Shown here one piece after another: positions 45,393-53,158 of a stretch of 64,000 bases of DNA (its first letter is position 1; each line of letters begins with the position of its first letter). The stretch is from assembly GCF_000425125.1 (NCBI RefSeq), contig NZ_KE384307.1:982660-1046659 (forward strand), written 5' to 3'. A program made the translations under genes and the position numbers. The notes under the pieces were generated by a model, which saw nothing but the letters and a program-made list of their open reading frames with translations, did no database searches and was not told the DNA's origin. Source of the DNA: Paenibacillus taiwanensis DSM 18679. Its GTDB lineage: Bacteria > Bacillota > Bacilli > Paenibacillales > Paenibacillaceae.

Positions 45393-46493
45393 ATGAACAG
45401 CATATTTCAAAATAAACGTATCGTATATGTGGATATCCTTCGTATTTTATCGATCGCAGCCGTCATTATTCTTCACATTACGGCTGATCTGCTGACTCGC
45501 ACTAACGATTTTAATACGGGCTCCTGGTGGATTAGCAATTTGTTTAATTCCGTATCCCGTTTTGCGGTACCTGTGTTTTTTATGATAAGCGGTGCGATGA
45601 TTTTGCGTGTTGAGATCAAGTCCTATAAAGATTTCTATATCAAGCGAGTTGTACCCCTGCTCATCCCTTTGTTTACCTGGTCACTAATTTATGATCTATA
45701 TAACCAGTATTATATTCTTAAAAGCAACATGGGCATTGGCGAATTTATAGTGGACTTTGGGTATCGATTATTGACGGATCGAAACTATGTACATTTATGG
45801 TTTTTATACGCCATTATCGCTATTTATGCAACGGTTCCTCTGATTAGTAAATTAGTTAAAGTCTGCTCGCAAAAGGACATTCGTTATTATTTATTGTTAT
45901 GGTTTATTGTGAGTGTGGTGTACCGGTTTATTTCAGATGTCGTGTTCCGACTGACCGATCAGTACATTAATATTCCGATTTTAAATATTCCTTTCTTTAC
46001 GGGATTCCTAGGCTATTTCATTTTAGGTTATTACTTGTTTAATTTTGATCTTCCAGATAAATGGAAAAATATACTATATAATCTAGGTATCGTATCCTTT
46101 TTCTTGACTCCAGTAGCGACTTATTTTGCTTCCCTCCACAGCGGAGTGTTGGATGAGATGTTCTACGGCAACTATTCTATTACAACTTTCTTTATGGCTG
46201 TGGGCATGTTTGTTTTCTTCAAAGAGAAGGAGCCCGCGATTAGTGAAAAAACAAATCATAAAGTGAAAAAGATGATCAGCTCGTTATCCAAAGCAAGCTT
46301 TAGCATCTACCTCATTCATTTGTTGGTTGATCTTCTAGTATCGCGCAGAGTGGAAGTGGAGGCTACGATGCTTCAGACGAGTACAAGCCTTATTTTTAAC
46401 ATCTTTGCGATATTCTCAATTAGTTATGTGACAGTTAAAGTATTAAATCTGAATAAATTCATAACACAAATATTATTTGGTGGAAGAGGGTAG
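45393..46493 (+). CDS. Acyltransferase 3 family membrane protein (IcaC/OafA-like)
   Basis: A 366-residue protein with about ten transmembrane helices. It starts RIVYVDILRILSIAAVIILH with the conserved His, and has VSRFAVPVFFMISGAMIL and HLWFLYAIIAIY blocks typical of acyltransferase family 3. Such proteins O-acetylate or O-succinylate surface polysaccharide. CAGGGGGC lies before ATG 45393, 18 bases after the GT2 stop. Paired with a PgaC/IcaA-like synthase it resembles IcaC, which modifies poly-GlcNAc. The acyl donor is unknown. Confidence 0.87.
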   Translation: MNSIFQNKRIVYVDILRILSIAAVIILHITADLLTRTNDFNTGSWWISNLFNSVSRFAVPVFFMISGAMILRVEIKSYKDFYIKRVVPLLIPLFTWSLIYDLYNQYYILKSNMGIGEFIVDFGYRLLTDRNYVHLWFLYAIIAIYATVPLISKLVKVCSQKDIRYYLLLWFIVSVVYRFISDVVFRLTDQYINIPILNIPFFTGFLGYFILGYYLFNFDLPDKWKNILYNLGIVSFFLTPVATYFASLHSGVLDEMFYGNYSITTFFMAVGMFVFFKEKEPAISEKTNHKVKKMISSLSKASFSIYLIHLLVDLLVSRRVEVEATMLQTSTSLIFNIFAIFSISYVTVKVLNLNKFITQILFGGRG

Positions 46494-46500
46494 AGCAACG

Positions 46501-47640
46501 ATGAAAATAAGTATATACACCAAGGCTTTTGTAGCTCTGCTGCTGGTAGGAATGGGAATTTATTTTTTTCAAATTGCCAATGCGGAAGAAAAGAAAGTAA
46601 CCACGGTCTATATAGAAGCGTGGCGTGATCCGAAGGATGTTCATTTGACACAAAAAAATGTAGATATCGCCTTTGTAGCCTTTGCAAAGATTGACGGCAC
46701 TAATCTTTATTTTCATAAGGACGTTACAGCCAACAATCAGATCAAGGAGAATATTAAGCAGCTAAAAGCTAATAATCAAGGTACTAAAATGGTGCTTGCG
46801 GTTGGTGGTTATGGTGTAGATGGGTTCTCTGATGCGGCAATGGACGGCAATCGCTATTTATTCACCGAAAATATAATAAGCATGGTAAAAGAATTGGATT
46901 TGGACGGTGTAGATATCGATTGGGAGTATCCTGCATTTGATGCTTGGAAAACACAAAAAGCTCGCCCTGAAGATACTAAAAACTTTACAAGTCTAATGAG
47001 AGAACTTCGCGAAAAACTCAATCGACTGCCGCATAAAAATAAGTCAAAATACTTGTTAACCTTTGCGTCGGGTACACAGGATTGGTATTTTAAAAATGTA
47101 GAAGTTAAGCAAGTAGAAAAGTACGTGGATTACATTAATGTGATGAGCTACGACATGACAGGACGCTGGTCGGATACGACAGGCTTTAATTCCAATTTGT
47201 ACATCGACAAGCAAAATAAATCAAAGCTCAGTATTGATAAGGTCATCACCAAATACTTAGAGCACGATATTGACAGCAAGAAGCTGTTACTGGGTGTGCC
47301 GGCTTATTCATATGGTTGGAAAGGTGTCAAGAGTAAGAAAGACGGACTGTTCGAGTTGGGCAAGCCGATTGATATCGTCAAAACAGATCTCAGCTACAAA
47401 ACGCTCATGGAAAAGTATATGAACAAAAAAGGATTCAAACGTTACTTTGACGAGAAGGCACAAGCTGCTTATTTGTACAATGGTGATATATTTATCAGTT
47501 ATGAGGATAAAGAAGCGCTGAAGGCCAAAGTGGCCTATATCAAGCAGAAAGATCTCGCAGGAGCAATGGTGTGGGAATATTCACAGGATGCTGACGATGG
47601 AATTGTGAGATATTTGTCCGAAAACCTGAACAAAGAATAA
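46501..47640 (+). CDS. Secreted GH18 chitinase-like glycoside hydrolase
   Basis: A 379-residue protein with an N-terminal signal sequence (AFVALLLVGMGIYFFQIANA). A complete GH18 barrel contains KMVLAVGGYG, the catalytic DGVDIDWEY with Glu142, YINVMSYDMTGRW and the C-terminal GAMVWEYSQD. It should cleave beta-1,4-linked GlcNAc polymers; a related use on poly-GlcNAc is plausible here. GAAGAGGG at 46483-46490 precedes ATG 46501, eight bases after the acyltransferase stop. It may trim or release the polymer made by the two upstream proteins, comparable to the hydrolase domain of PgaB. Confidence 0.88.
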   Translation: MKISIYTKAFVALLLVGMGIYFFQIANAEEKKVTTVYIEAWRDPKDVHLTQKNVDIAFVAFAKIDGTNLYFHKDVTANNQIKENIKQLKANNQGTKMVLAVGGYGVDGFSDAAMDGNRYLFTENIISMVKELDLDGVDIDWEYPAFDAWKTQKARPEDTKNFTSLMRELREKLNRLPHKNKSKYLLTFASGTQDWYFKNVEVKQVEKYVDYINVMSYDMTGRWSDTTGFNSNLYIDKQNKSKLSIDKVITKYLEHDIDSKKLLLGVPAYSYGWKGVKSKKDGLFELGKPIDIVKTDLSYKTLMEKYMNKKGFKRYFDEKAQAAYLYNGDIFISYEDKEALKAKVAYIKQKDLAGAMVWEYSQDADDGIVRYLSENLNKE

Positions 47641-47736
47641 TGGTTTAGAAGCCGGAAATTTTGGTTATATATACAGCAGGATGGACATGCTAAGTTATTG
47701 GAACGCCTATGCAAAGCATAAAAGGAGCGATAACCA

Positions 47737-48336
47737 ATGAGTAACGATTTCTTGGCTGCGGTCAAACAAAGACGAACGTTCTATGCCATCAGTAAAGAAA
47801 CAACCGTGAGCGACGAGCGGATTGAGGCGCTTGTAGGAGAAGCAGTCTTACATACTCCTTCCTCTTTTAACTCGCAAAGTGCAAGAGTAGTTGTCCTGCT
47901 AAAGGAACAGCATGATAAGTTGTGGGATCTGACAACTGAGACGCTGCGCAAGATCGTGCCAGCAGACAACTTCGGTCCGACGGCAGACAAGATGAAGGGG
48001 TTCCGCAGTGGCTATGGAACCGTACTTTTTTTTGAAGATCAGGCTGTCATCCAATCTTTGCAGGAGAAATTTGCCGCTTATAGTGACAACTTCCCGATTT
48101 GGTCACAGCAATCGTCAGGGATGCTGCAATTTGTCGTATGGACAGCACTAGAGCAAGAAGGACTCGGTGCTTCGCTTCAACACTACAATCCTTTAATAGA
48201 TGAGCAAGTCCGTCAGGAGTGGGGTCTTCCATCAGATTGGAAATTAATCGCGCAGATGCCATTTGGTCAGCCGGCAGCACAGCCAGGCGATAAGGCATTT
48301 CAACCGTTGGAAAGCCGCTTAAAGTTGTTTAAATAA
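47737..48336 (+). CDS. Nitroreductase family protein (second paralogue)
   Basis: A 199-residue FMN oxidoreductase. It shares motif order with the nitroreductase at 39374-39976: TPSSFNSQSARVVVL, NFPIWSQQSSGMLQF, EGLGASLQHYNPLIDE and LIAQMPFGQP. The N-terminal FMN motif reads KQRRTFYAISK. AAAGGAG precedes ATG 47737. It stands alone with its own terminator and without the palindromic operator of its paralogue, so it is likely regulated differently. The substrate is unknown. Confidence 0.88.
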   Translation: MSNDFLAAVKQRRTFYAISKETTVSDERIEALVGEAVLHTPSSFNSQSARVVVLLKEQHDKLWDLTTETLRKIVPADNFGPTADKMKGFRSGYGTVLFFEDQAVIQSLQEKFAAYSDNFPIWSQQSSGMLQFVVWTALEQEGLGASLQHYNPLIDEQVRQEWGLPSDWKLIAQMPFGQPAAQPGDKAFQPLESRLKLFK

Positions 48337-48363
48337 GAACAGACTGCTCTTTGCAGTTGAAAA

Positions 48364-48393
48364 TAAATCCGTGCTGAACGCAGCACGGATTTT
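48364..48393 (+). terminator. Intrinsic terminator after the second nitroreductase
   Basis: A perfect stem AAATCCGTGCTG / CAGCACGGATTT with an AACG loop. A related stem recurs at 49623-49652. Confidence 0.8.
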
Positions 48394-48542
48394 GTTATTT
48401 CAAGCGAAAATGAGGATGACTATGATGAGAAGTGGAAGTTATAATAGCGTAAAGCAACGAGTCTGACGATTACCCAAACATACCTTTAATTACATAAATT
48501 ATGAAGTAAGTGTCAGATTGCATAGTTAAAAGGAGGGTATCC

Positions 48543-49103
48543 ATGTTTAGTTATCCGGTAAGCGCTGAAATAAAGCTAAAGCTGCTCCAACCTATTTACG
48601 CTGAAGAAATCTATGAAGTAACGAACAATAACCGCATTTATTTAAGAGAATGGCTGCCTTGGGTGGACAATATGAAAAGTGCGGCTGACACGAAACTATT
48701 TATTGAAAGTGAGCTACAGAAGTTTGCGAATAATAGTGGCTTTAGTTGTGGTATGTACTATAACGATCAATTTGCAGGCTGCATTGGCTTTCACGAGTTG
48801 GATTGGCGAAATCGTAAAACATCGATAGGATACTGGCTGGCAGCGGAGTTTCAAGGATTAGGTGTAGTAACAAGTACGTGTAGGGAAATGATTACCTATG
48901 CATTCACGGAGTATGGATTAAATCGAATTGAGATTCGAGCAGGGGAATATAATGCGAGAAGCAGAGCGGTTCCCGAGCGGCTTGGATTTACTTATGAAGG
49001 CAGCATTAGACAAGCAGAATGGTTGTATGACCGCTGTATCGATCATGCCGTTTATGGGATGTTGGCAGGTGAATGGAAGCCTGCGTCACGTAGCATAGTG
49101 TAA
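48543..49103 (+). CDS. GNAT acetyltransferase, RimJ/RimL type
   Basis: A 186-residue protein of the ribosomal-protein-serine acetyltransferase group (YdaF-like). The markers are NNRIYLREWLPWVDN, IGYWLAAEFQGLGVVTSTCR, NRIEIRAGEYNARSRAVPERLGF and a C-terminal YDRCIDHAVYGML. RimJ/RimL enzymes acetylate N termini of ribosomal proteins, though many relatives act on small molecules. AAAAGGAGGG is about seven bases before ATG 48543; an upstream GTG frame was rejected. Confidence 0.85.
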   Translation: MFSYPVSAEIKLKLLQPIYAEEIYEVTNNNRIYLREWLPWVDNMKSAADTKLFIESELQKFANNSGFSCGMYYNDQFAGCIGFHELDWRNRKTSIGYWLAAEFQGLGVVTSTCREMITYAFTEYGLNRIEIRAGEYNARSRAVPERLGFTYEGSIRQAEWLYDRCIDHAVYGMLAGEWKPASRSIV

Positions 49104-49172
49104 TAAGTTACTCATACTGCATAACTTTTAAGTACAATAATCTCTGCTAAATGTCTGTTGTAAGCTCCGTGA

Positions 49173-49319
49173 ATGGATGGTACCTTATACCTTACTGGAC
49201 CAGAACGTCACGTGTCGGTTCGAGATGGTAACGGGCTTGAGCTAGGTATTATCGTAGAACCCCAGGAGATGGATGAACTGGGCCCGAGCAGTAAGAAGTG
49301 GTTAGCAGATGTGCTGTAG
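49173..49319 (+). CDS. Possible 48-residue ORF or gene remnant
   Basis: ATG 49173 opens a 48-codon frame immediately after an in-frame TGA. The translation has protein-like composition (LYLTGPERHVSVRDGNGLEL, ending KKWLADVL), yet there is no RBS. It is more likely the remains of a longer gene than a functional one. Confidence 0.28.
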   Translation: MDGTLYLTGPERHVSVRDGNGLELGIIVEPQEMDELGPSSKKWLADVL

Positions 49320-49378
49320 TAACATTTTGATTATTCGATATTTGAAAAGGGCTGCAGTGAGGTTAAATTGTATAGTTA

Positions 49379-49407
49379 TTGCTTTAGATGGATAGCTTCG
49401 CTATAAT
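49379..49407 (+). promoter_or_regulatory. Sigma-A-like promoter of the mutS2-paralogue leader
   Basis: TTGCTT (49379-49384) and TATAAT (49402-49407) with an exact 17-base spacer. The expected start near 49414 gives a leader of roughly 340 bases before the MutS2-like start at 49752. Confidence 0.6.
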
Positions 49408-49442
49408 GATAATTATATTTTGCACTTAAGGGAGAGACTTTA

Positions 49443-49466
49443 ATGTTGGTGGCCGTTCTTAACTAA
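49443..49466 (+). CDS. Seven-codon leader peptide
   Basis: AAGGGAG at 49428-49434 lies eight bases before ATG 49443, an ideal RBS. The frame encodes MLVAVLN and stops at TAA 49464-49466. So strong an initiation signal on so short a frame is unlikely to exist for the peptide itself. Its last codons and stop lie in the left arm of a long stem-loop, so a ribosome here would change the fold of the leader. Confidence 0.5.
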   Translation: MLVAVLN

Positions 49467-49571
49467 TCAAATTCCATATTGAGGCTTCTGCATCTTAATG
49501 TTGTCTAATTTTTATAACTGACAACGTTTATTTTGAATGCGCAGAAGATAACCTCGGAATTAGTTAAGAAC
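49455..49571 (+). promoter_or_regulatory. Extended imperfect stem-loop in the leader
   Basis: GTTCTTAACTAAT (49455-49467) pairs perfectly with ATTAGTTAAGAAC (49559-49571). Inside, GAGG (49481-49484) faces CCTC (49552-49555), CTTCTGC (49485-49491) faces GCAGAAG (49541-49547), and TGTTGTC (49499-49505) faces GACAACG (49520-49526). The base GAACAGCGGAT at the right edge (49569-49579) could alternatively pair, with bulges, to the 5' side of the next terminator. An inserted small palindromic element is the other explanation. Confidence 0.6.
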
Positions 49572-49622
49572 AGCGGATATCATACAATGCCCTAGGTGTA
49601 CACCTATCTTATTGACGCCATC

Positions 49623-49652
49623 ATCCGTGCTGTGTTCAGCGCGGATTTTTTT
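49623..49652 (+). terminator. First intrinsic terminator in the leader
   Basis: A 10-base-pair stem ATCCGTGCTG / CAGCGCGGAT (one wobble) with a TGTT loop and seven T residues. It lies 100 bases before the MutS2-like start, inside the presumed transcript. Confidence 0.8.
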
Positions 49653-49692
49653 GTTGTTTTGGCGGTTTATTTAGGATAGGCAACTCTTATGT

Positions 49693-49730
49693 AAGGCAGA
49701 GAATGACGATGTCATTCTCTGCCTTTTTTT
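49693..49730 (+). terminator. Second intrinsic terminator, directly before the mutS2-like RBS
   Basis: A perfect 15-base-pair stem AAGGCAGAGAATGAC / GTCATTCTCTGCCTT with a three-base loop and a T run. It ends only seven bases before the AAGGAGG that serves the MutS2-like gene. Confidence 0.88.
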
Positions 49731-49751
49731 AATTATAAGGAGGAATAGACA

Positions 49752-51836
49752 ATGAATAACATGAACTTGCAGCGCTTGGAATACGGAAAGATCAAAGAAG
49801 TACTTGAGTCTTATGCAGCTTCTTATATTGGCAGGCAGCATATAGCAGAGATGAAGCCCCTTACGAATATGAGGGTGATCCGCCAGCAATTGGATGAAAC
49901 GGCTGAAGCTAAATTTATGCTGCAATCCGGGGCCAGTGTGCCGATTCCTTCACTAGAGGGAATCGAACATGTATTAAGTCTGCTGGACACGGGCTACGTG
50001 TACAGCGAACAGGACTTTATGCATATGCATCAGTTTCTGCATAGCTGTGCGCAGCTCATGAAATATATGAGTGCTAAAGCTGCGATTTCCCCCCATGTAA
50101 GCGCATATGCGACGGCAATGTTTGAGCTCCATGCACTTAAATCTGAAATTGAGCGCTGTATTCATCATGGTCGTGTCACCGATTATGCCACTAAGGACTT
50201 GATGAAGGTGCGAAAACGGATCGCAACGATGGAAGAGCGATTAAAAGGCAAATTGGCGGCATTAATGAGCAGATACAGCTCTATGCTGCAAGAACGGATC
50301 TTCAGCATGCGTAACGATCGTTATGTATTGCCGATCCGCAAGGAGCATCGGAAGCAAGTAAAGGGCACGGTACTGGATGAATCGGCAAGCGGCCAGACCG
50401 TGTATATAGAACCTGCTGATCTTATGCACCTCCAGCAGGAGCTTGCTGCTCATCGAGCGGAGGAAGCTCGAATTGAAGCTAAAGTGCTAAGCGAATTGAC
50501 CGCTTACGTTGAGCAATATGCGCACGAGATTCGTATTAATGTGGATACAGTAGGAGCGTATGATTATTTGTTTGCAAAGGCTAAATATGCCATCTCTATT
50601 CAGGGGAGCAATGTGCAATTAAATGAGGCTGGCCGCATACTTTTGAAAGACGCACGCCATCCTTTACTCCAAAGTATGGTTCCACTTCAATTTGCGATTG
50701 GGGACACTTATCAGTCGCTCATTATTACGGGGCCAAACACTGGTGGCAAGACACTTGCGCTAAAAACGGTCGGCTTATTGACAGTTATGGTGCAATCGGG
50801 TTTGCTCGTTCCCGTGGCGGAAGGCAGTATGTTCGCCGTGTTTGATCATATTGCAGTTGATATGGGAGATGGGCAGAGCATTGAACATGCGCTTAGTACG
50901 TTCTCGGCGCATATCCGTAATGTGATTGACATTTTACAGGTTGCAAACGACGCTACGTTAGTGTTGATCGACGAAATGGCTTCAGGGACTGATCCCGGCG
51001 AAGGGGTAGGACTCTCGATTGCGATATTAGAAGAGCTGCATCGTCGAGGAGCTACCGTAGTAGCCACGACTCATTTTACAGAAATCAAAAATTTTGCCGG
51101 TACGACACCAGGCTTTGAAAATGCACGTATGGCGTTTGATCCAGATACGCTGCAACCGGCTTATCGTTTAGTGATCGGAGAGGCGGGACAAAGCTATGCT
51201 TTTTTGATCGCCTTAAAATTAGGACTGCCCGTTAGCATTATTAATCGTTCACGCGAGCTCACTTTAGCAGCGTCAAACGTAATAGGAGCAGTAAAAGAGA
51301 CATTAGCTGAAGCGGCAACAGTAAAACACGCAAATGTGCAGGCAGTACAGGTGGAACAACATATGCAACAAGCAATGAGACAAGAAACGAAAGCTGTACG
51401 CAGCGAGTTAGAATTACGTGAACCGTTACAAGAAGTGATGTCGCATGTGCAGCCAGAGACTGAACGAGCAGTAAAAACACCAATGGGCGGCAAACATTTA
51501 CAAAAGAGCAGCAAAGGCCAACAGAAACAGGCAGTTGAGACGGAGAAGCAGGTCAGCTATCAACTGGGCGACAGCGTGCGCATTCCTTATTTGGGGAGGA
51601 CGGGAATCGTATGTGAGCTCGAAGACAGCAAAGGGATTGTCGGTGTGTTGATTATGAAGCAAAAGTGTAAAATTAACAAAAAGCGATTGGAGCTTCATGT
51701 AGAAGCTAAGGATCTATACCCGGACAATTATGACTTAAGCATCGTCTTGGATACGAAGGAGAATCGTAAGAAGCGGAAGCTGATGAGCCGCAAGCATGTA
51801 GAGGGACTGATGATTGAGATTCAAGCAGAAGAATAA
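49752..51836 (+). CDS. MutS2-family ATPase lacking the Smr domain
   Basis: A 694-residue protein with MutS2 core, clamp and ATPase regions: the clamp/lever part has RNDRYVLPIRKEHRKQVKG and DESASGQTVYIEP; Walker A is TGPNTGGKT (from residue 326); DEMASGTDPGEG and TTHFTEIK complete the ATPase. A KOW-like segment near 600-640 (LGDSVRIPYLGRTGIV) follows. Canonical MutS2 (about 785 residues) then has an Smr nuclease domain, which is absent: the protein ends in a Lys-rich helix. Bacillus MutS2 splits collided ribosomes through its ATPase. A related, nuclease-free ribosome role is possible here. AAGGAGG is eight bases before ATG 49752. Two terminators precede it. Confidence 0.87.
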   Translation: MNNMNLQRLEYGKIKEVLESYAASYIGRQHIAEMKPLTNMRVIRQQLDETAEAKFMLQSGASVPIPSLEGIEHVLSLLDTGYVYSEQDFMHMHQFLHSCAQLMKYMSAKAAISPHVSAYATAMFELHALKSEIERCIHHGRVTDYATKDLMKVRKRIATMEERLKGKLAALMSRYSSMLQERIFSMRNDRYVLPIRKEHRKQVKGTVLDESASGQTVYIEPADLMHLQQELAAHRAEEARIEAKVLSELTAYVEQYAHEIRINVDTVGAYDYLFAKAKYAISIQGSNVQLNEAGRILLKDARHPLLQSMVPLQFAIGDTYQSLIITGPNTGGKTLALKTVGLLTVMVQSGLLVPVAEGSMFAVFDHIAVDMGDGQSIEHALSTFSAHIRNVIDILQVANDATLVLIDEMASGTDPGEGVGLSIAILEELHRRGATVVATTHFTEIKNFAGTTPGFENARMAFDPDTLQPAYRLVIGEAGQSYAFLIALKLGLPVSIINRSRELTLAASNVIGAVKETLAEAATVKHANVQAVQVEQHMQQAMRQETKAVRSELELREPLQEVMSHVQPETERAVKTPMGGKHLQKSSKGQQKQAVETEKQVSYQLGDSVRIPYLGRTGIVCELEDSKGIVGVLIMKQKCKINKKRLELHVEAKDLYPDNYDLSIVLDTKENRKKRKLMSRKHVEGLMIEIQAEE

Positions 51837-51847
51837 CGGAGGTGGGG

Positions 51848-51988
51848 GTGGACGAAAAAAGCAGGGGATTATGTACTAGGTGTCGAAGTGAAGGTAGAAT
51901 TGAAGAGTACAAGGAAGGACTAGGAGTACCAATTAACCGGCTTCGCTTGAGTGCATGTGGACTAAGCGGAATGTGGATGGATTTGTGA
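51848..51988 (+). CDS. 46-residue small protein with CTRC motif
   Basis: GTG 51848 lies five bases after GGAGG (51838-51842), twelve bases beyond the MutS2-like stop, so translational coupling is likely. The product begins with a CxxC (LCTRCRSEGRIEEYKEGLG) and ends LSGMWMDL. Its composition is protein-like, with a third Cys near the end. No family was recognised. It might be a metal-binding partner of the MutS2-like ATPase or an independent small gene. Confidence 0.4.
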   Translation: MDEKSRGLCTRCRSEGRIEEYKEGLGVPINRLRLSACGLSGMWMDL

Positions 51989-52098
51989 TAGTCGGGAACG
52001 AATACGTCCTGGGGATGCCGTGTAAATATGCAGCTGTTTATGGGATGGTATTTCAGGCAAATGCAAGTATAAGGTTAGGAAAGAAGTGAGTAGGTACA

Positions 52099-52437
52099 AT
52101 GATCGAAGTTGTTGGAGCGATTGATAAGGAAGGCAGATGTCAGCATTACCACCAAGAAGTGGACGTTGTAGCTATTAAATTTAAATGCTGCAACACGTAT
52201 TACGGTTGTTTTTATTGCCATGAACACTCGGCTGATCATCCTGCCATGACGTGGCCGCAGCAGGAGTGGGGCTGTAAGGCGATTCAATGCGGGAACTGCA
52301 AGACAGAGCTAACGATCCAAGCTTATCTTAACAGCAATTATTGCTGTCCGGTGTGCCAGTTCCAGTTTAACCCGAGGTGCGCGAACCACAATCATCTTTA
52401 TTTCGATGTCAGCTTAGGATCGAAATGTAACTTATAA
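52099..52437 (+). CDS. CHY zinc-finger protein
   Basis: A 112-residue protein with the CHY-type zinc finger: CQHYHQEVDVVAIKFKCC, split as CQHYHQEVDVV and FKCC, then YGCFYCHEHSADHP, CGNCKTELT and CCPVCQFQFNPRCANHNHLYF. The Cys and His residues form the multi-zinc fold. Bacterial members are small stand-alone proteins of unknown function. An AGTGAG sequence lies ahead of ATG 52099; the RBS is moderate. A bidirectional terminator follows. Confidence 0.85.
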   Translation: MIEVVGAIDKEGRCQHYHQEVDVVAIKFKCCNTYYGCFYCHEHSADHPAMTWPQQEWGCKAIQCGNCKTELTIQAYLNSNYCCPVCQFQFNPRCANHNHLYFDVSLGSKCNL

Positions 52438-52446
52438 ACGGATACA

Positions 52447-52488
52447 AAATACCGTGTCTCTCGATCATTTCGAAGGACACGGTATTTG
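52447..52488. terminator. Bidirectional terminator between convergent genes
   Basis: A perfect 12-base-pair stem AAATACCGTGTC / GACACGGTATTT separates the CHY-finger gene and the minus-strand sod gene. Confidence 0.8.
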
Positions 52489-52542
52489 TGCATCCGACTA
52501 CAAGCAGCGTAGTCCGCAAGTGTGACCACGCAGGTGATCCCT

Positions 52543-53085
52543 CTACTCTGTTTGTATAACCCCGCACGCGATTCGATCACCCGAGTTGCCTGAAGGGTCC
52601 GTTATGTAGTCGTCCGCTTTAGCGTGAATAATAATTGAAGTACCACCAGAGCGCAGCAGAGAGTTGGGCTGGTCTTTCACTAAGGTGACCGTTTTGGTGG
52701 AAAGGTTAGCTTGGACTGTACCATAAGTCCCTACTTCAATGTTAGGCAGATCCCCGCTATGAAACCCTTTCGGATTGTGGAATCCGTGCTGCTTATGCTG
52801 TGGATTCAAATGGGCTCCAGCCGTTTTGAAATCTGGAGTATCGCATCGGCCTGTCTCATGAAAATGAATCGCGTGTATACCTGGCGACAGATTACGAGCT
52901 TCGATGGAAAGGTGTACGGTGTCACCTGATTGGGTAAGTCGAGCTGTTCCAATTGCTGCTCCTTCGTTGTTGATCATATTTACTGTTATTGCAGGCTGCT
53001 TCCCCTCAGCTAGAGCAGTGCTGTTACCACAGGCGCTTAACAGCAATCCACTAAATAATAGACTCATCGTCGCTAACTTGTTCAT
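52543..53085 (-). CDS. Cu-Zn superoxide dismutase lipoprotein
   Basis: A 180-residue exported protein. The signal peptide ends in lipobox LSAC (Cys about residue 19). The SOD fold has IHAIHFHETGRC (two copper His), AGAHLNP and HGFHNPKGFHSGDLPN (bridging and zinc His, with the zinc Asp), IIIHAKADD (fourth copper His) and GDRIACGVI with its disulfide Cys and active-site Arg. All metal ligands are present, unlike Bacillus YojM-type proteins in which a copper ligand is replaced. AAGGAGG precedes ATG 53085. It should remove extracellular superoxide at the membrane surface. Confidence 0.92.
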   Translation of the reverse strand: MNKLATMSLLFSGLLLSACGNSTALAEGKQPAITVNMINNEGAAIGTARLTQSGDTVHLSIEARNLSPGIHAIHFHETGRCDTPDFKTAGAHLNPQHKQHGFHNPKGFHSGDLPNIEVGTYGTVQANLSTKTVTLVKDQPNSLLRSGGTSIIIHAKADDYITDPSGNSGDRIACGVIQTE

Positions 53086-53158
53086 GATGTCCTCCTTGGA
53101 ATGTGACTTCCATACTAGTGTTTACCTATTTTGTGTAAAGAAAACGGAGGACGATGGA

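Noticed and set aside
49455..49571. Interpreting the long inverted repeat as a MITE
   Set aside because: No target duplication is visible, and the repeat is integrated with a promoter, leader ORF and terminators. The possibility is not fully excluded.
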